This document shows positions 36,961 through 45,154 of a stretch of 64,000 nucleotides of DNA, piece after piece. The first letter of the stretch is position 1. Each line of letters starts with the position of its first letter. A program made the position numbers and the translations under genes. Source of the DNA: Gordonia sp. PP30 (lineage in GTDB: Bacteria > Actinomycetota > Actinomycetes > Mycobacteriales > Mycobacteriaceae); assembly GCF_023100845.1 (NCBI RefSeq), contig NZ_CP095864.1, positions 992,001 through 1,056,000 of the forward strand, given 5' to 3'. The notes below the pieces were generated by a model, which worked only from the letters and a program-made list of their open reading frames with translations, had not been told where the DNA came from and searched no databases.

Positions 36961-36980
36961 CGAGTAGTGGACTACTCGAT
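36959..36980. terminator. Near-perfect 22-bp palindrome behind pth
   Basis: Ten-base arms ATCGAGTAGT and ACTACTCGAT flank two Gs. It begins 6 bases after the pth stop (minus strand) and touches the ATG of the LuxR remnant. As RNA it folds into a tight hairpin that may end pth transcription; as DNA it could be an operator. Confidence 0.55.
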
Positions 36981-36986
36981 TTCACC

Positions 36987-37571
36987 TCACCACGCGTGCA
37001 CGACGTTCTGCGCCGCTTCCAGGCCCTGCTTCAGCAGAAGCTCGACGGCGTCGACGCCGTTCCCGATCAGCAGATCGACCTCGGCACGCTGGGCGGAGGG
37101 GAACGACTTGAGCACGAAATCGGCCGGATCCTGCCGGCCGGGCGGGCGGCCGATACCGAGCCGGACGCGGGTGTAGTCGCGGGTGCCCAGGGCCTGGGTC
37201 AGCGAGCGCAGGCCGTTGTGGCCGCCCTCGCCGCCGCCGCGCTTGAGTCGCACCTGACCGAAGTCGATGTCGAGCTCGTCGTGCAGGACGATCACGTCCT
37301 CGGGGGCGACGCCGTAGTACTTGGCCAGCGGTCCGATCTGCCGGCCGGTGACGTTCATGTAGGTCCGCGCCTTGGCGACCAGGACGGACTCGTGTTCGTT
37401 TGAGCCTGTCGACAACCGCACGGTCGCCACCTCGGCGCCCGACTTGCGGTGCACGGTGTACTTCTCGCCGTACGAGAAGACCAGGCCATCGGCGACCATC
37501 GCGCCGATGTTGTGCCTGGTCTTCTCGTAAGCGGGACCGGGATTGCCCAGTCCGACGATCAGGGCGGGAAT
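36987..37571 (-). CDS. pth: Peptidyl-tRNA hydrolase, probable ATT start
   Basis: A 194-residue enzyme that frees tRNA from drop-off peptidyl-tRNA. The active site is complete: Asn in VGLGNPG, the catalytic His in KTRHNIG, Asn in TYMNVTG, Asp in LHDELD and [12 protein letters not shown]. The conserved N-terminus begins right after the rplY stop, and between that stop region and the motif no ATG, GTG or TTG is in frame. ATT at 37569-37571 shares one base with the TAA of rplY and gives [11 protein letters not shown] after the initiator. GAGGAAG lies 10 bases before it. CTG three codons on is the alternative; the first ATG (37499) would delete the catalytic His. Confidence 0.88.
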   Translation of the reverse strand: MPALIVGLGNPGPAYEKTRHNIGAMVADGLVFSYGEKYTVHRKSGAEVATVRLSTGSNEHESVLVAKARTYMNVTGRQIGPLAKYYGVAPEDVIVLHDELDIDFGQVRLKRGGGEGGHNGLRSLTQALGTRDYTRVRLGIGRPPGRQDPADFVLKSFPSAQRAEVDLLIGNGVDAVELLLKQGLEAAQNVVHAW

Positions 37572-38182
37572 TACTCCGCGGCTTCCTCGGCGGGAGCCTC
37601 GGCGTCGCCCTCACCCTCGGCGTCCTCGGACTCGGCCTTGGCGGCCTCGTTCACGGCGACGATCAGGGTGTCCTCCGGGGAGACCAGGGTGCTGCCCTGC
37701 GGCAGCTCCAGGTCGCCGGCGGTGATGTTGGTGACGGCCTCGACGCCCTCGACCGACACGGTGATGTTCTCCGGGATGTGCAGCGCCTCGGCCTCGACCT
37801 GGATGGTGCTGGCGTCCTGGACGACCAGGGTGCCCGGGGCGGCGTCGCCCTCGATCACGATGTTGACGTCGACGGTCACCTTCTCACCGCGGCGGACCAG
37901 CAGCAGGTCGACGTGCTCGATGTTGTTCTTGATGGCGTGGACGTCGACCTGCTTGGTCAGCGCGAGCTGGCTCTTGCCGTCGATGTCCAGGTCGATCACG
38001 GCGTTGGTGCCGTTGGCGCGCAGGATGGCGGCCAGCTCGCGGTCGGGGAGCAGCAGGTGCTGCGGCTCGCTGCCGTGGCCGTACAGCACGGCGGGGACCT
38101 GACCGGCGCGGCGGGCGCGGCGCGCGGCACCCTTGCCCGACTCGGTGCGAACGGTGGTCGTCAGCTTCGGGGTCTGCGACAT
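37571..38182 (-). CDS. rplY: 50S ribosomal protein L25/general stress protein Ctc
   Basis: A 203-residue two-domain L25 (TL5/Ctc type): an N-terminal 5S rRNA-binding domain of about 95 residues ([12 protein letters not shown] motif), a C-terminal beta domain, and an acidic tail ([16 protein letters not shown]). ATG 38180 follows AGGAGA. A TAGGGT box near 38342 would give a 5' leader of about 150 bases, long for this window and with self-complementary words (GTGGTT/AACCAC), so leader control is possible. pth follows with overlapping stop and start. Confidence 0.93.
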   Translation of the reverse strand: MSQTPKLTTTVRTESGKGAARRARRAGQVPAVLYGHGSEPQHLLLPDRELAAILRANGTNAVIDLDIDGKSQLALTKQVDVHAIKNNIEHVDLLLVRRGEKVTVDVNIVIEGDAAPGTLVVQDASTIQVEAEALHIPENITVSVEGVEAVTNITAGDLELPQGSTLVSPEDTLIVAVNEAAKAESEDAEGEGDAEAPAEEAAE

Positions 38183-38384
38183 GAGAATCTCCTCGTTACT
38201 CGTATGCGGTGGTTTCGCGGCGCACGACGGCCGAGATCGAGGAACCACACCGCCGAGAGCGGGATTCTGCTTCTCGTCGCGCCGATAACGGTGAACTCCG
38301 TGGTGGACACGGGGCACCCTCGCCGAGACAACGTCGTCCACCCTAGATCAGTGCAGGTCAGGTTGTCACATCTACGATGGCGTC

Positions 38385-38843
38385 ATGACGTCTCAGACAC
38401 CGGAAGACCTGGTCGCCGACTTCTTCGCCGCCCTCGCGCAGCAGCGCCTCGACGACGCGCTGGCGTCGGTGGCCGACTCGATCGTCTACACCAACGTGTC
38501 GTTGCCGACCGTGCGCGGGAAGAAGCGCTTCGCGGCGATCATGGGCGCCCTCAACGGGGGCCTCGTAAGCTTCGACGCCGAACTCCGCACGATCGCCGGG
38601 AACGACGACGGCGTGGTGCTCACCGAGCGGATCGACGAGCTCACGGTGGGGCCGCTGCGCATCCGGTTCTGGGTCTGCGGGCGCAACGAGGTGCGCGACG
38701 GGCAGATCGTCGTGTGGCGCGACTACTTCGACTTCTGGGACTGCACCCGCGGCCTCGTCCGCGCGCTGGCCGGAGCGGTCGTCCCCGCGCTGAATCGCCG
38801 GCCGCTGGCCGCTCCGGTCTCCGCGCGGACGGTCGCCGGCTGA
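38385..38843 (+). CDS. Limonene-1,2-epoxide hydrolase/NTF2-like protein
   Basis: A 152-residue protein of the SnoaL/LEH cone fold. The conserved Asp-Arg-Asp set of epoxide hydrolases appears as Asp in LTERIDEL, Arg in VCGRNEVRDG and Asp in VVWRDYFDFWD; it resembles EphG (Rv2740) of M. tuberculosis. It may hydrate an epoxide, perhaps of a lipid or sterol. ATG 38385 lies 6 bases after TACGAT (leaderless) and the gene is divergent from rplY. Confidence 0.78.
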   Translation: MTSQTPEDLVADFFAALAQQRLDDALASVADSIVYTNVSLPTVRGKKRFAAIMGALNGGLVSFDAELRTIAGNDDGVVLTERIDELTVGPLRIRFWVCGRNEVRDGQIVVWRDYFDFWDCTRGLVRALAGAVVPALNRRPLAAPVSARTVAG

Positions 38844-38853
38844 CGGACTGTCG

Positions 38854-39754
38854 TTACGCGCACGCCACCGCGAGGCGGAGGGCGCCGACGAGGTAGTCGG
38901 TGACCCCGCGATCGGCGACGGTCAGCCGGAACCGTGATCGGGGTACTCGCGGCCGATCACGCCTGCGCCGCGCAACACGCGGCGACCCGCTCGGCCAGTT
39001 GCGTCTGCGCACGCAGCGCCACCGGCACGGCCTGCTGCGCGGCGGTGGAGACCGCGAACGGGATCTCGCGCCGTCGTGCGCCGGCCACGGCGGCCGGGGT
39101 GCCGAACGCGTAGCCGATCCGCACGCCCGCCAGGCCGTACGCCTTCGAGAAGGTCCTCAGCACCGTCAGATTCGGGAACTCCGCCACCAATGCCCGGCTG
39201 TCCGGCGGCCGCTCGCAGTACTCCACGTACGCCTCATCGAGGATCACCGGCAGATCGGCGCGCACCGACAGCAGCAGGGCGCGGAGCCGCGCCTCGGTCA
39301 GCACCGCTCCGGTGGGATTGTGCGGCGAGCACACGATCAGCGCGGCCGTCGACGGTGTCACCGACGCCACCAGGGCATCGAGATCGGGGGCTCCGTCGTC
39401 GAGGAGCCGGGTGGCGTCGACCCGGTACCCGAGCATCGATGCGAGAATCGCGAAACCGTCGAACGTCGGCGCCGGGGTGCTCAGGTGCGGCGTGTCCCGG
39501 CCGGCGGCACGGTGCCGGGCCGCGGCGTCACTCAGCAGCGCGGAGACCACCGCGGTCCCGCCGGGACCGACCACGACGCCCGAGGCATCCACACCGAGGT
39601 GCGCGGCGATCGCCGCTCGTGCCGTCTCCGGGCGGAACTCCGGGTAGCGGTTCGCGGTCGCGGCCGTGGTCGCGATCGCCTCCGCGACGGCGGGCAGCGG
39701 CTGATAGGCCGATTCGTTGAGGTCGCAGCGGATGATCGGTCGCGGCGCGGTCAC
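38854..39754 (-). pseudogene. PLP-dependent aminotransferase (HisC-like), disrupted
   Basis: The frame from GTG 39752 runs 265 codons and has the fold-type I features PHNPTGAVLTE, ILDEAYVEY and the PLP Lys in TFSKAYGLAGVRIGYAFG, so the active site is present. It stops at 38957 after VAACCAAQA, about 80 residues short. Beyond the stop the missing C-terminus is still recognisable in other frames: AGVIGREYPDHG in one and FRLTVADRGVTDYLVGALRLA, ending TAA 38854, in another. An internal stretch of roughly 35-45 residues is missing and one base appears lost in a T run. This is last in the iron-box operon; its start overlaps the preceding stop (GTGA). Confidence 0.7.
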
Positions 39755-40782
39755 GACCGGCCGTTCCACCGGATCGCCGCGGCGGCCGCGAAGTCGCCCG
39801 CGTGCGCGAACGCCGACGTCATCACCACCTGGCCGGGCCGTATCCGGCCGGACTCGATCAACGCATCGAAGGTCATCGGCACGCCGACCGCGAACAGGTT
39901 GCCGCACTCGTCGAAGGTGTCGGGATGGCGCTCCTCGGGCAACTCCAGCGCTTCCCGCCAGTTGCGCAGGAACACCCGGTTGGGCTGGTTGGTGATGAAC
40001 CAGTCCAGGTCGGCCGGCCGCACGCCGATCCGCTCGGCCGCCTCGATCGCGACCTCGGGCACCTGCCGGTTGCCGCGGGAGAGGACCTTGGCGATCTTGG
40101 CGTTGGTGAAACCGACGTGGATCTGGCCGTCACCGGCTTCCCAGTACTTGCGCGGCGGGGTCGAGACCGCCGTCATGTCCGGTGCGTACTCGCCGTACGA
40201 GCGGCTGAGTGTCGTCAGCACCGGGTTCCCGCCCGTGCCGAGGGTGAGCGTGGCCACCGCGGCCCCGTCGCCGGGGATGGCGGCCTGGGCTTTGCCGCGG
40301 ACCTGCTCCTGAACAAAGATCTGCCCGGCGCTGTTCTGCGCCAGCGCGATCAGCGCCTTGCGGCCGCCACGCGCGGCGAGCAGTGCCCCGCCGATCTCGA
40401 TCAGATGGGCGAAGGCCGCGCAGCCGCCGTTGTGAACGTCGACGACCGTCGCCGGGGCCAGGCCCAGGCGGTGTGCCACTTCGCCGCCGCACCCGCGCAC
40501 GGGCACCTCCGGCAGCTGACTGTGGGTGAGGAGGACGTCGACGTCGTCGAGATAGTCCGGGCCGTGGCGGTCGGTGAGAACCGCCGCGGTGCTCACGATC
40601 ATGTCCGCGGAGGTCTCGCCGTCGGCGGCATGGTGCCGGAACGCCGGGGCGCGGAACATCACGTTGCCGGCGAGGTCGTCGTCCTCGGCGAAGGCGGCGA
40701 AATACGATGACGGCACCCGGTTCGCCGGACGGTAGGTGGCCAGGTCGGCGAGGGCCACCGGCGGGGTGGCGGCGGCGGTCAT
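39751..40782 (-). CDS. KAS III-like acyltransferase/condensing protein with His-to-Asn change
   Basis: A 343-residue thiolase-fold protein. Cys121 lies in the KAS III nucleophile position (VHNGGCAAFAH), but the catalytic His is replaced: the usual PHQAN segment reads TNQPN (Asn265). The second catalytic Asn is kept (ECGNLFAVG, Asn295). Without His it is unlikely to decarboxylate malonyl-ACP normally; some KAS III-like proteins in natural-product pathways instead act as acyl transferases. ATG 40780-40782 overlaps the stop of the full SRPBCC reading frame (ATGA), so its translation was designed to follow that gene. It is the fourth gene of the iron-box operon. Confidence 0.78.
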   Translation of the reverse strand: MTAAATPPVALADLATYRPANRVPSSYFAAFAEDDDLAGNVMFRAPAFRHHAADGETSADMIVSTAAVLTDRHGPDYLDDVDVLLTHSQLPEVPVRGCGGEVAHRLGLAPATVVDVHNGGCAAFAHLIEIGGALLAARGGRKALIALAQNSAGQIFVQEQVRGKAQAAIPGDGAAVATLTLGTGGNPVLTTLSRSYGEYAPDMTAVSTPPRKYWEAGDGQIHVGFTNAKIAKVLSRGNRQVPEVAIEAAERIGVRPADLDWFITNQPNRVFLRNWREALELPEERHPDTFDECGNLFAVGVPMTFDALIESGRIRPGQVVMTSAFAHAGDFAAAAAIRWNGRS

Positions 40783-41444
40783 GGGCGCATCCATTCCGGG
40801 GTCAGGGGCCGGCCGGTCCGATGACGGTGTTCGGCGATCCGGGTGAGGTTGTCGAGTTCTATCCGATGGCCGGCCCAGAACATGTCCCACAGGTCGCCGA
40901 CCCACTCCTCGCGGTCGGCCGGAGCGATGTCCGGGTAGAGGTTCTCGTCGTAGTAGGGGTGGTGGCAGTTGGTCCACAGCACCACCGAGCCGGGCCTGTT
41001 CAGTACCAGCTAGGCGTCGACGACCCGCATCAGGTAGATCATCCAGAGGTCGCCGCCCTGGTCCCACGCGCAGTGGTAGTCGACGGTCATGGCGTCGGGA
41101 TTGGCGACGGTGCGCACGAAGAACTCGGTGCCGGGGTTCAGCATGTCGTAGCCGACGTAGAGCCCGGGGTCGTCGTCGCACGGGCGCAGGCCGCGTGAGC
41201 TGTAGGTCCACTCTTCGAGCGACCTGGTGTGCGCGAGCCACTCGTAGAGCTCCCGCGGCGGGGCGTCGACGAATCCCTGGATCGTGCAGAAATCGCCGAA
41301 GATCTGGTTGTGCGGATAGACCGACCGGATCATGTCGACCACGCGGAAGGTGTTCTCGGCGCGGCCGTGCGTCTCGATCCGGATCACGCCGTCGAGCGGC
41401 GGTCCGGCGTCGAGATCGGTCCGGCTTCCGGGTACGGAGGTCAT
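40779..41444 (-). pseudogene. SRPBCC-family protein with an in-frame TAG stop
   Basis: From ATG 41442 the frame encodes an SRPBCC/cyclase-like protein (YEWLAHTRSLEEWTYSSRG early). At codon 145 it meets TAG (41010-41012), after MRVVDA. The same frame then continues 76 more codons without a gap (LVLNRPGSVVLWTNCHHPYY and on) to TGA 40779, which overlaps the next start. The overlaps at both ends fit the 221-codon product, so the TAG is a recent nonsense change or a sequencing error, or is read through. The first 144 residues lack the C-terminal helix of the fold. Confidence 0.75.
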
Positions 41445-43105
41445 GGGGTTCCCTTCAGAAATGGGCCGAACGGTGGAATCTCGTCGGGATCGATGTCCAC
41501 CACCAGGCAATTGGGGCCCGGCCGGGACAGGAGCCCGGCGCAGGCGGAGGACAGGTCGGCGGGTCCGGCGGTGCGCCGCACGTCGAGCCCGGGGAACATG
41601 GCGGCCAGCCCGGCGGCGAGGTCGGCCGCGCCGAATCGGTTGAGGCCGGGGTCCGCGGTGGCGGGGAAGTAGAGGTTCTCCCGCGTCACGCACATGCCGT
41701 GCGCATTGTTGTTGAGGACGATGAGGGTGATCGGCGCGCCGTACTCGATCGCGGTGTGGATCTCCATACCGTGCATCAGGAACGAGCCGTCGCCGGCGAT
41801 GACGACCGTCCGGGTCGCCGGGTTCGACGATGCCCCGCCGATGGCGGCACCGATGCCTGCCGCGATGCCGTAGCCCATGCCACCCATGCCGAGTGCCACC
41901 ACGAAGCGGCCGTCGCCGAACGGCAGATGGTGGATCGCGGCGGCCCCGGCGTTTCCGGCGTCGGCGAACACGCTGCACCCGGCGGGCAGGGCCGCCCCGA
42001 TGGTCTCGATCGTCTCGCGCACGGTCAGCGGTCCGGTGATCCGCGGCGTGGACAGGAACTCGCGAGGCCGCGCGGGCCGGGCCGCCGGTCCGGCGAGGCC
42101 GTGCAGCGACGTCAGCAGCGCGCCGATCGCCGCCGGCAGGTCCGGTGTGGCGAGGTGTTCGACGCCCGGGACGCGCGGGGCGACCCGGCCGAGATGGATC
42201 GTGTCCGCGGCGGCGATCGCCCCGTCGAGACCGGCTCGATCGGTCAGCGACATCCGGCAGCCCACGACCACCAGGACCTCGGCGGCGGCGATCGCGGCAT
42301 GCGCCGAGGGATGGCCCATCACCCCGGTGACGCCGGGGCAATCGGTATCGCCGACGTCCCGCCCGCCGGGCGAGACCACCAGGTCGGCGCCGAGCCGTCG
42401 GGCGAGCGCGCGCAGCGGCCCGGCGACGCCGGACCGGGATGCCTCCTCACCGGCCCAGAAACAGATGCGTGCGCCGCGTAGGCAGGCGCCGCGCAGCCGG
42501 TCGGCCACCTCGGTCACCTCGGGAGGCGGGGGACTCGTGGCTCGATCGTCGGCCGCGACGCCCCGGCGGTCCGGTGCCGCGGCGGCCTGCACGTCCTTCG
42601 GGATGATGAGGGCGGCGGGCCTGCCCCGGGAGAGCGTGGCGGCCGCCTCGTCGACGGCCTCGTCCAGTCCGGCCGGCTCATCGATGACGCGGCAGCATCC
42701 GACCACGCCGGACAGGACGGCGGGCAGGTCGATCGTGTCGGGCGGCGCGAGCATGTCCTGGAATCCGCCGCGCCCCACCGTCGTTCGCGCTGCGCTGCCG
42801 ATGACCGCCAGGACCGGCACCCGGCTGTCGTACGATTCGCCGAGCGCGGGCACCACGTTGAGGGCCCCGCCGCCGGAGGTGGTCAGCACCGCCGCCGGGC
42901 CGCCGCCGATCCGGGCGAGACCGTCGGCCATCGCGCCCGCGCCGAACTCGTGCTTGGCGATCACCGGGGTGATCCCGCGATGGCGCACCGCGGCGTCGAA
43001 GACGTCCTCGGCGTTGGCGCCGTGCACCCCGAACAGGGTGGATACGTGCAGGCCGGTGAGGCGTTCGACGAGCCGGTCGGCGACCGTCGGGCTCGCCTGG
43101 CTCAC
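41441..43105 (-). CDS. Thiamine diphosphate-dependent enzyme (acetolactate synthase/decarboxylase-like)
   Basis: A 554-residue three-domain TPP enzyme. The PYR domain has the cofactor-activating Glu in AKHEFGAGAMADGLARI and TTSGGGALN; a central Rossmann-like domain follows. The PP domain has the metal-binding VIAGDGSFLMHGMEI ending in the Asn of VLNNNAHGM. It resembles acetolactate synthases and benzoylformate- or phosphonopyruvate-type decarboxylases; ilvN and ilvC are not nearby, so a role in carboligation or decarboxylation within this operon is more likely than branched amino acid synthesis. GTG 43103 overlaps the GMC stop, and its stop overlaps the SRPBCC start. Confidence 0.85.
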   Translation of the reverse strand: MSQASPTVADRLVERLTGLHVSTLFGVHGANAEDVFDAAVRHRGITPVIAKHEFGAGAMADGLARIGGGPAAVLTTSGGGALNVVPALGESYDSRVPVLAVIGSAARTTVGRGGFQDMLAPPDTIDLPAVLSGVVGCCRVIDEPAGLDEAVDEAAATLSRGRPAALIIPKDVQAAAAPDRRGVAADDRATSPPPPEVTEVADRLRGACLRGARICFWAGEEASRSGVAGPLRALARRLGADLVVSPGGRDVGDTDCPGVTGVMGHPSAHAAIAAAEVLVVVGCRMSLTDRAGLDGAIAAADTIHLGRVAPRVPGVEHLATPDLPAAIGALLTSLHGLAGPAARPARPREFLSTPRITGPLTVRETIETIGAALPAGCSVFADAGNAGAAAIHHLPFGDGRFVVALGMGGMGYGIAAGIGAAIGGASSNPATRTVVIAGDGSFLMHGMEIHTAIEYGAPITLIVLNNNAHGMCVTRENLYFPATADPGLNRFGAADLAAGLAAMFPGLDVRRTAGPADLSSACAGLLSRPGPNCLVVDIDPDEIPPFGPFLKGTP

Positions 43106-44742
43106 CGGCCGACAGCGGCCAGGAACCGGTCCATCGTGCGTTCCGCCAGCGCGGTGATGGTGAGCGAGGGGTTGGCCAGCCCGACCGCACCGGGGCAGAA
43201 GGAGCCGTCGACGACGAAGAGATTGTCGTAACCCTTGATCGATCCGTCCGCGTTCGCGGCCTTGCCGATCACCACGCCGCCAAGCCCGTGGAACGTGGCG
43301 CCCGAGCCGAATCCGGCGGCGCGCGAGGAGATCACGATCCCGTTGTTCGGGGTCCCGTGCCGCACCTCGGTCATCTGGTGGAAGTGCTTGGCGAAGGCGA
43401 CGGCGCGGCGGTCCAGCACACTCGTGCCCTCGGCGAACGGGTAGTTCAGCTCGGTGCCGCGGGTGGCGTGGACGTAGTCGATGGTGCCGCGTTCGGGGGT
43501 GTGCACCTGGATCAGATGGGTGAGCGCGGCCCCGCCGAGCGGTGCGGGGAACGGTGCGGCCTGGTAGATCATCGAGGCCGGGCCGCCGGGCAGCCGGTCC
43601 TCGTGGATCCGGGCGTAGCCCGGGCCGCCCTGGCGCGGCCCCTGAGCGTCGCGCAGATTGGTGCGGACGATGAGGAAGTCGCCGTTGCCGCCGAATCCGT
43701 CGCCGACGGTGCCCGGGATCGCGGGCAGTGCGCCTTGCGCCCGCGCCCGGACCAGCAGCGACGTCGTGTGGTACGAGCCCGCGGCCAGGAACAGGTAGTC
43801 GGCCTCGGCGGTCACCGTACGCACGGTGCGGTGGTGGTCGTCGATCAGCCGGGCGCGCACCACGAAGCCCTTCCGGCGGTGGCGGGGCCGGATGTCGAAC
43901 ACCTCGTGCATGGGTTTGACGACGACGTTGCCGGTGGCCTCGGCGGCAGGCAGGTAGTTGTGGTTGACGGAGTTCTTGGCGCCGCTGTTGACCCCGTAGG
44001 ACAGGTCCCCGACGCTGACTCCGGGCCGTGCTTTTCCGGCGAGCTCGCGGCGGACGAGGTCCCAGTCGACCGCGAAGTCGGGGAAGGTGGGCGTGACGCC
44101 GTACCGGGCGATCGTGTTCAGCCACGTGCGCGCGCCCCGGTAGTTGGGGGTGGACAGGATGTCGCGTGGCAGGCCCGTGGCGTTGAGCATCTTCCGGGCC
44201 CGCGGGTAGTACGTCGCGGCCAGCTCGTCGTACCCGGTGCCGCCCGGGAAGACCTCCTCGAAGTCGGCCTTGTTCGGCTGGATCGAGAAGGCGCCGAACA
44301 CGAGCGACCCGCCGCCGACACCGGCGCCGTGCACCGATTCGAGGCCGTTGCCCTTGATGGTTTCCAGCACGCCCGGGTAGCGCTCGACGGGAACCTGAAT
44401 CGAGCTGGAGATCCCGGCGGTATCGGAGAACCAGGCGGCGCGCTTGTCCGGGTTGTCGAAGGTGGCGAACGTGTTGCCGTCCTTGCGGATCGGCCAGCGG
44501 CGACCGCGCTCGAAGACCGTGGTGCGGAAACCGGCCTGGCCGAGCCGGAGCGCGGCGACGGCGCCGCCGAATCCGCTGCCGATGACGATCGCGGTGGGGG
44601 CGCCGGGGTCGGCCGCGGCCGGCCCGTCGATCGATCCGGCGGCCGCGGCGCCGGCGAGGACCGCGGACGTTCCGAGGGCACCGCGCAGGAAGGTGCGGCG
44701 CGACAGCTGAGAGGTCGCTGAGCGAGAGTGGGGCACGGCCAC
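43102..44742 (-). CDS. Tat-exported GMC/cholesterol-oxidase-like flavoprotein
   Basis: A 546-residue protein with a twin-arginine signal (SRRTFLRGALGTSAVLAGAA, residues 14-33) and the FAD-binding IVIGSGFGGAVAALRLGQAG. Further GMC segments are GAGVGGGSLVFG, AGSYHTTSLLVRA, a HGLGGVVIG block and LFVVDGSFCPGAVGLANPSLTITALAER, as in bacterial cholesterol oxidases. It probably oxidises an alcohol or sterol-like substrate outside the membrane. GTG 44740 is the longest start; a TAGGGT box at 44743-44748 suggests a leaderless start at GTG 44734-44736. It is first in the operon controlled by the iron box at 44758. Confidence 0.85.
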   Translation of the reverse strand: MAVPHSRSATSQLSRRTFLRGALGTSAVLAGAAAAGSIDGPAAADPGAPTAIVIGSGFGGAVAALRLGQAGFRTTVFERGRRWPIRKDGNTFATFDNPDKRAAWFSDTAGISSSIQVPVERYPGVLETIKGNGLESVHGAGVGGGSLVFGAFSIQPNKADFEEVFPGGTGYDELAATYYPRARKMLNATGLPRDILSTPNYRGARTWLNTIARYGVTPTFPDFAVDWDLVRRELAGKARPGVSVGDLSYGVNSGAKNSVNHNYLPAAEATGNVVVKPMHEVFDIRPRHRRKGFVVRARLIDDHHRTVRTVTAEADYLFLAAGSYHTTSLLVRARAQGALPAIPGTVGDGFGGNGDFLIVRTNLRDAQGPRQGGPGYARIHEDRLPGGPASMIYQAAPFPAPLGGAALTHLIQVHTPERGTIDYVHATRGTELNYPFAEGTSVLDRRAVAFAKHFHQMTEVRHGTPNNGIVISSRAAGFGSGATFHGLGGVVIGKAANADGSIKGYDNLFVVDGSFCPGAVGLANPSLTITALAERTMDRFLAAVGR

Positions 44743-44757
44743 ACCCTAGCCCACTAG

Positions 44758-44776
44758 TTAGCTTAGGGAAACCTAA
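44758..44776. promoter_or_regulatory. IdeR/DtxR iron box
   Basis: TTAGCTTAGGGAAACCTAA matches the 19-bp IdeR consensus TTAGGTTAGSCTAACCTAA at 16 positions (mismatches at 5, 11 and 12). It lies where the -35 region of the GMC operon promoter should be (the -10 TAGGGT is at 44743-44748), so iron-loaded IdeR would repress the operon and iron starvation would open it. Confidence 0.75.
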
Positions 44777-44808
44777 CGTGTACGAATTCGATCGGCGGCG
44801 CGATGACG

Positions 44809-45150
44809 CTACAGGATCTCGTCGACGCTCTCGATCGGGCGGGCCAGGCGGGTGCCCTTGTCGGTCACCACGATCGGCCGCTCGACCAGCACCGGGTGCG
44901 TGACCATCGCGTCGAGGATCTCGTCGTCGGTGGCCTCGGCGAGGTTCAGCTCCTTGTAGAGGGCTTCCCGCTTGCGTGCCGCCTGGCCCGGCGTCAGGCC
45001 CGCGTCGGCGAACAACCGCTGTAACTGCTCGCGGGTCCAGCCGGTGTCCAGGTACTTCACCACGGTGGGCTCCACGCCCGCTGCCCGCAGCTTGTCGAGC
45101 GTTTTGCGCGAGGTCGAGCAGCGGGGGTTGTGGTAGATGGTCGCGTCCAC
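44809..45150 (-). CDS. arsC: ArsC-family arsenate reductase/Spx-like thioredoxin-fold protein
   Basis: A 113-residue protein of the glutaredoxin-linked arsenate reductase family. It has the N-terminal Cys in YHNPRCSTSRKTLD, the conserved VKYLDTGWTREQL and a C-terminal RPIVVTDKGTRLARP. It would reduce arsenate to arsenite, though several family members have other redox roles, and no arsenic transporter is near. GTG 45148 is 4 bases after the prsA stop, so it belongs to the glmU-prsA-arsC unit. Confidence 0.85.
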   Translation of the reverse strand: MDATIYHNPRCSTSRKTLDKLRAAGVEPTVVKYLDTGWTREQLQRLFADAGLTPGQAARKREALYKELNLAEATDDEILDAMVTHPVLVERPIVVTDKGTRLARPIESVDEIL

Positions 45151-45154
45151 CGAC

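Noticed and set aside
41010..41012. TAG read as pyrrolysine or another recoded residue
   Set aside because: The family has no known recoded residue, no pyl genes are seen, and a neighbouring gene in the operon is also broken, so simple decay is more likely.
41441..43105. Housekeeping acetolactate synthase (ilvB)
   Set aside because: No ilvN or ilvC follows, and the gene is embedded by overlaps in an iron-box operon.
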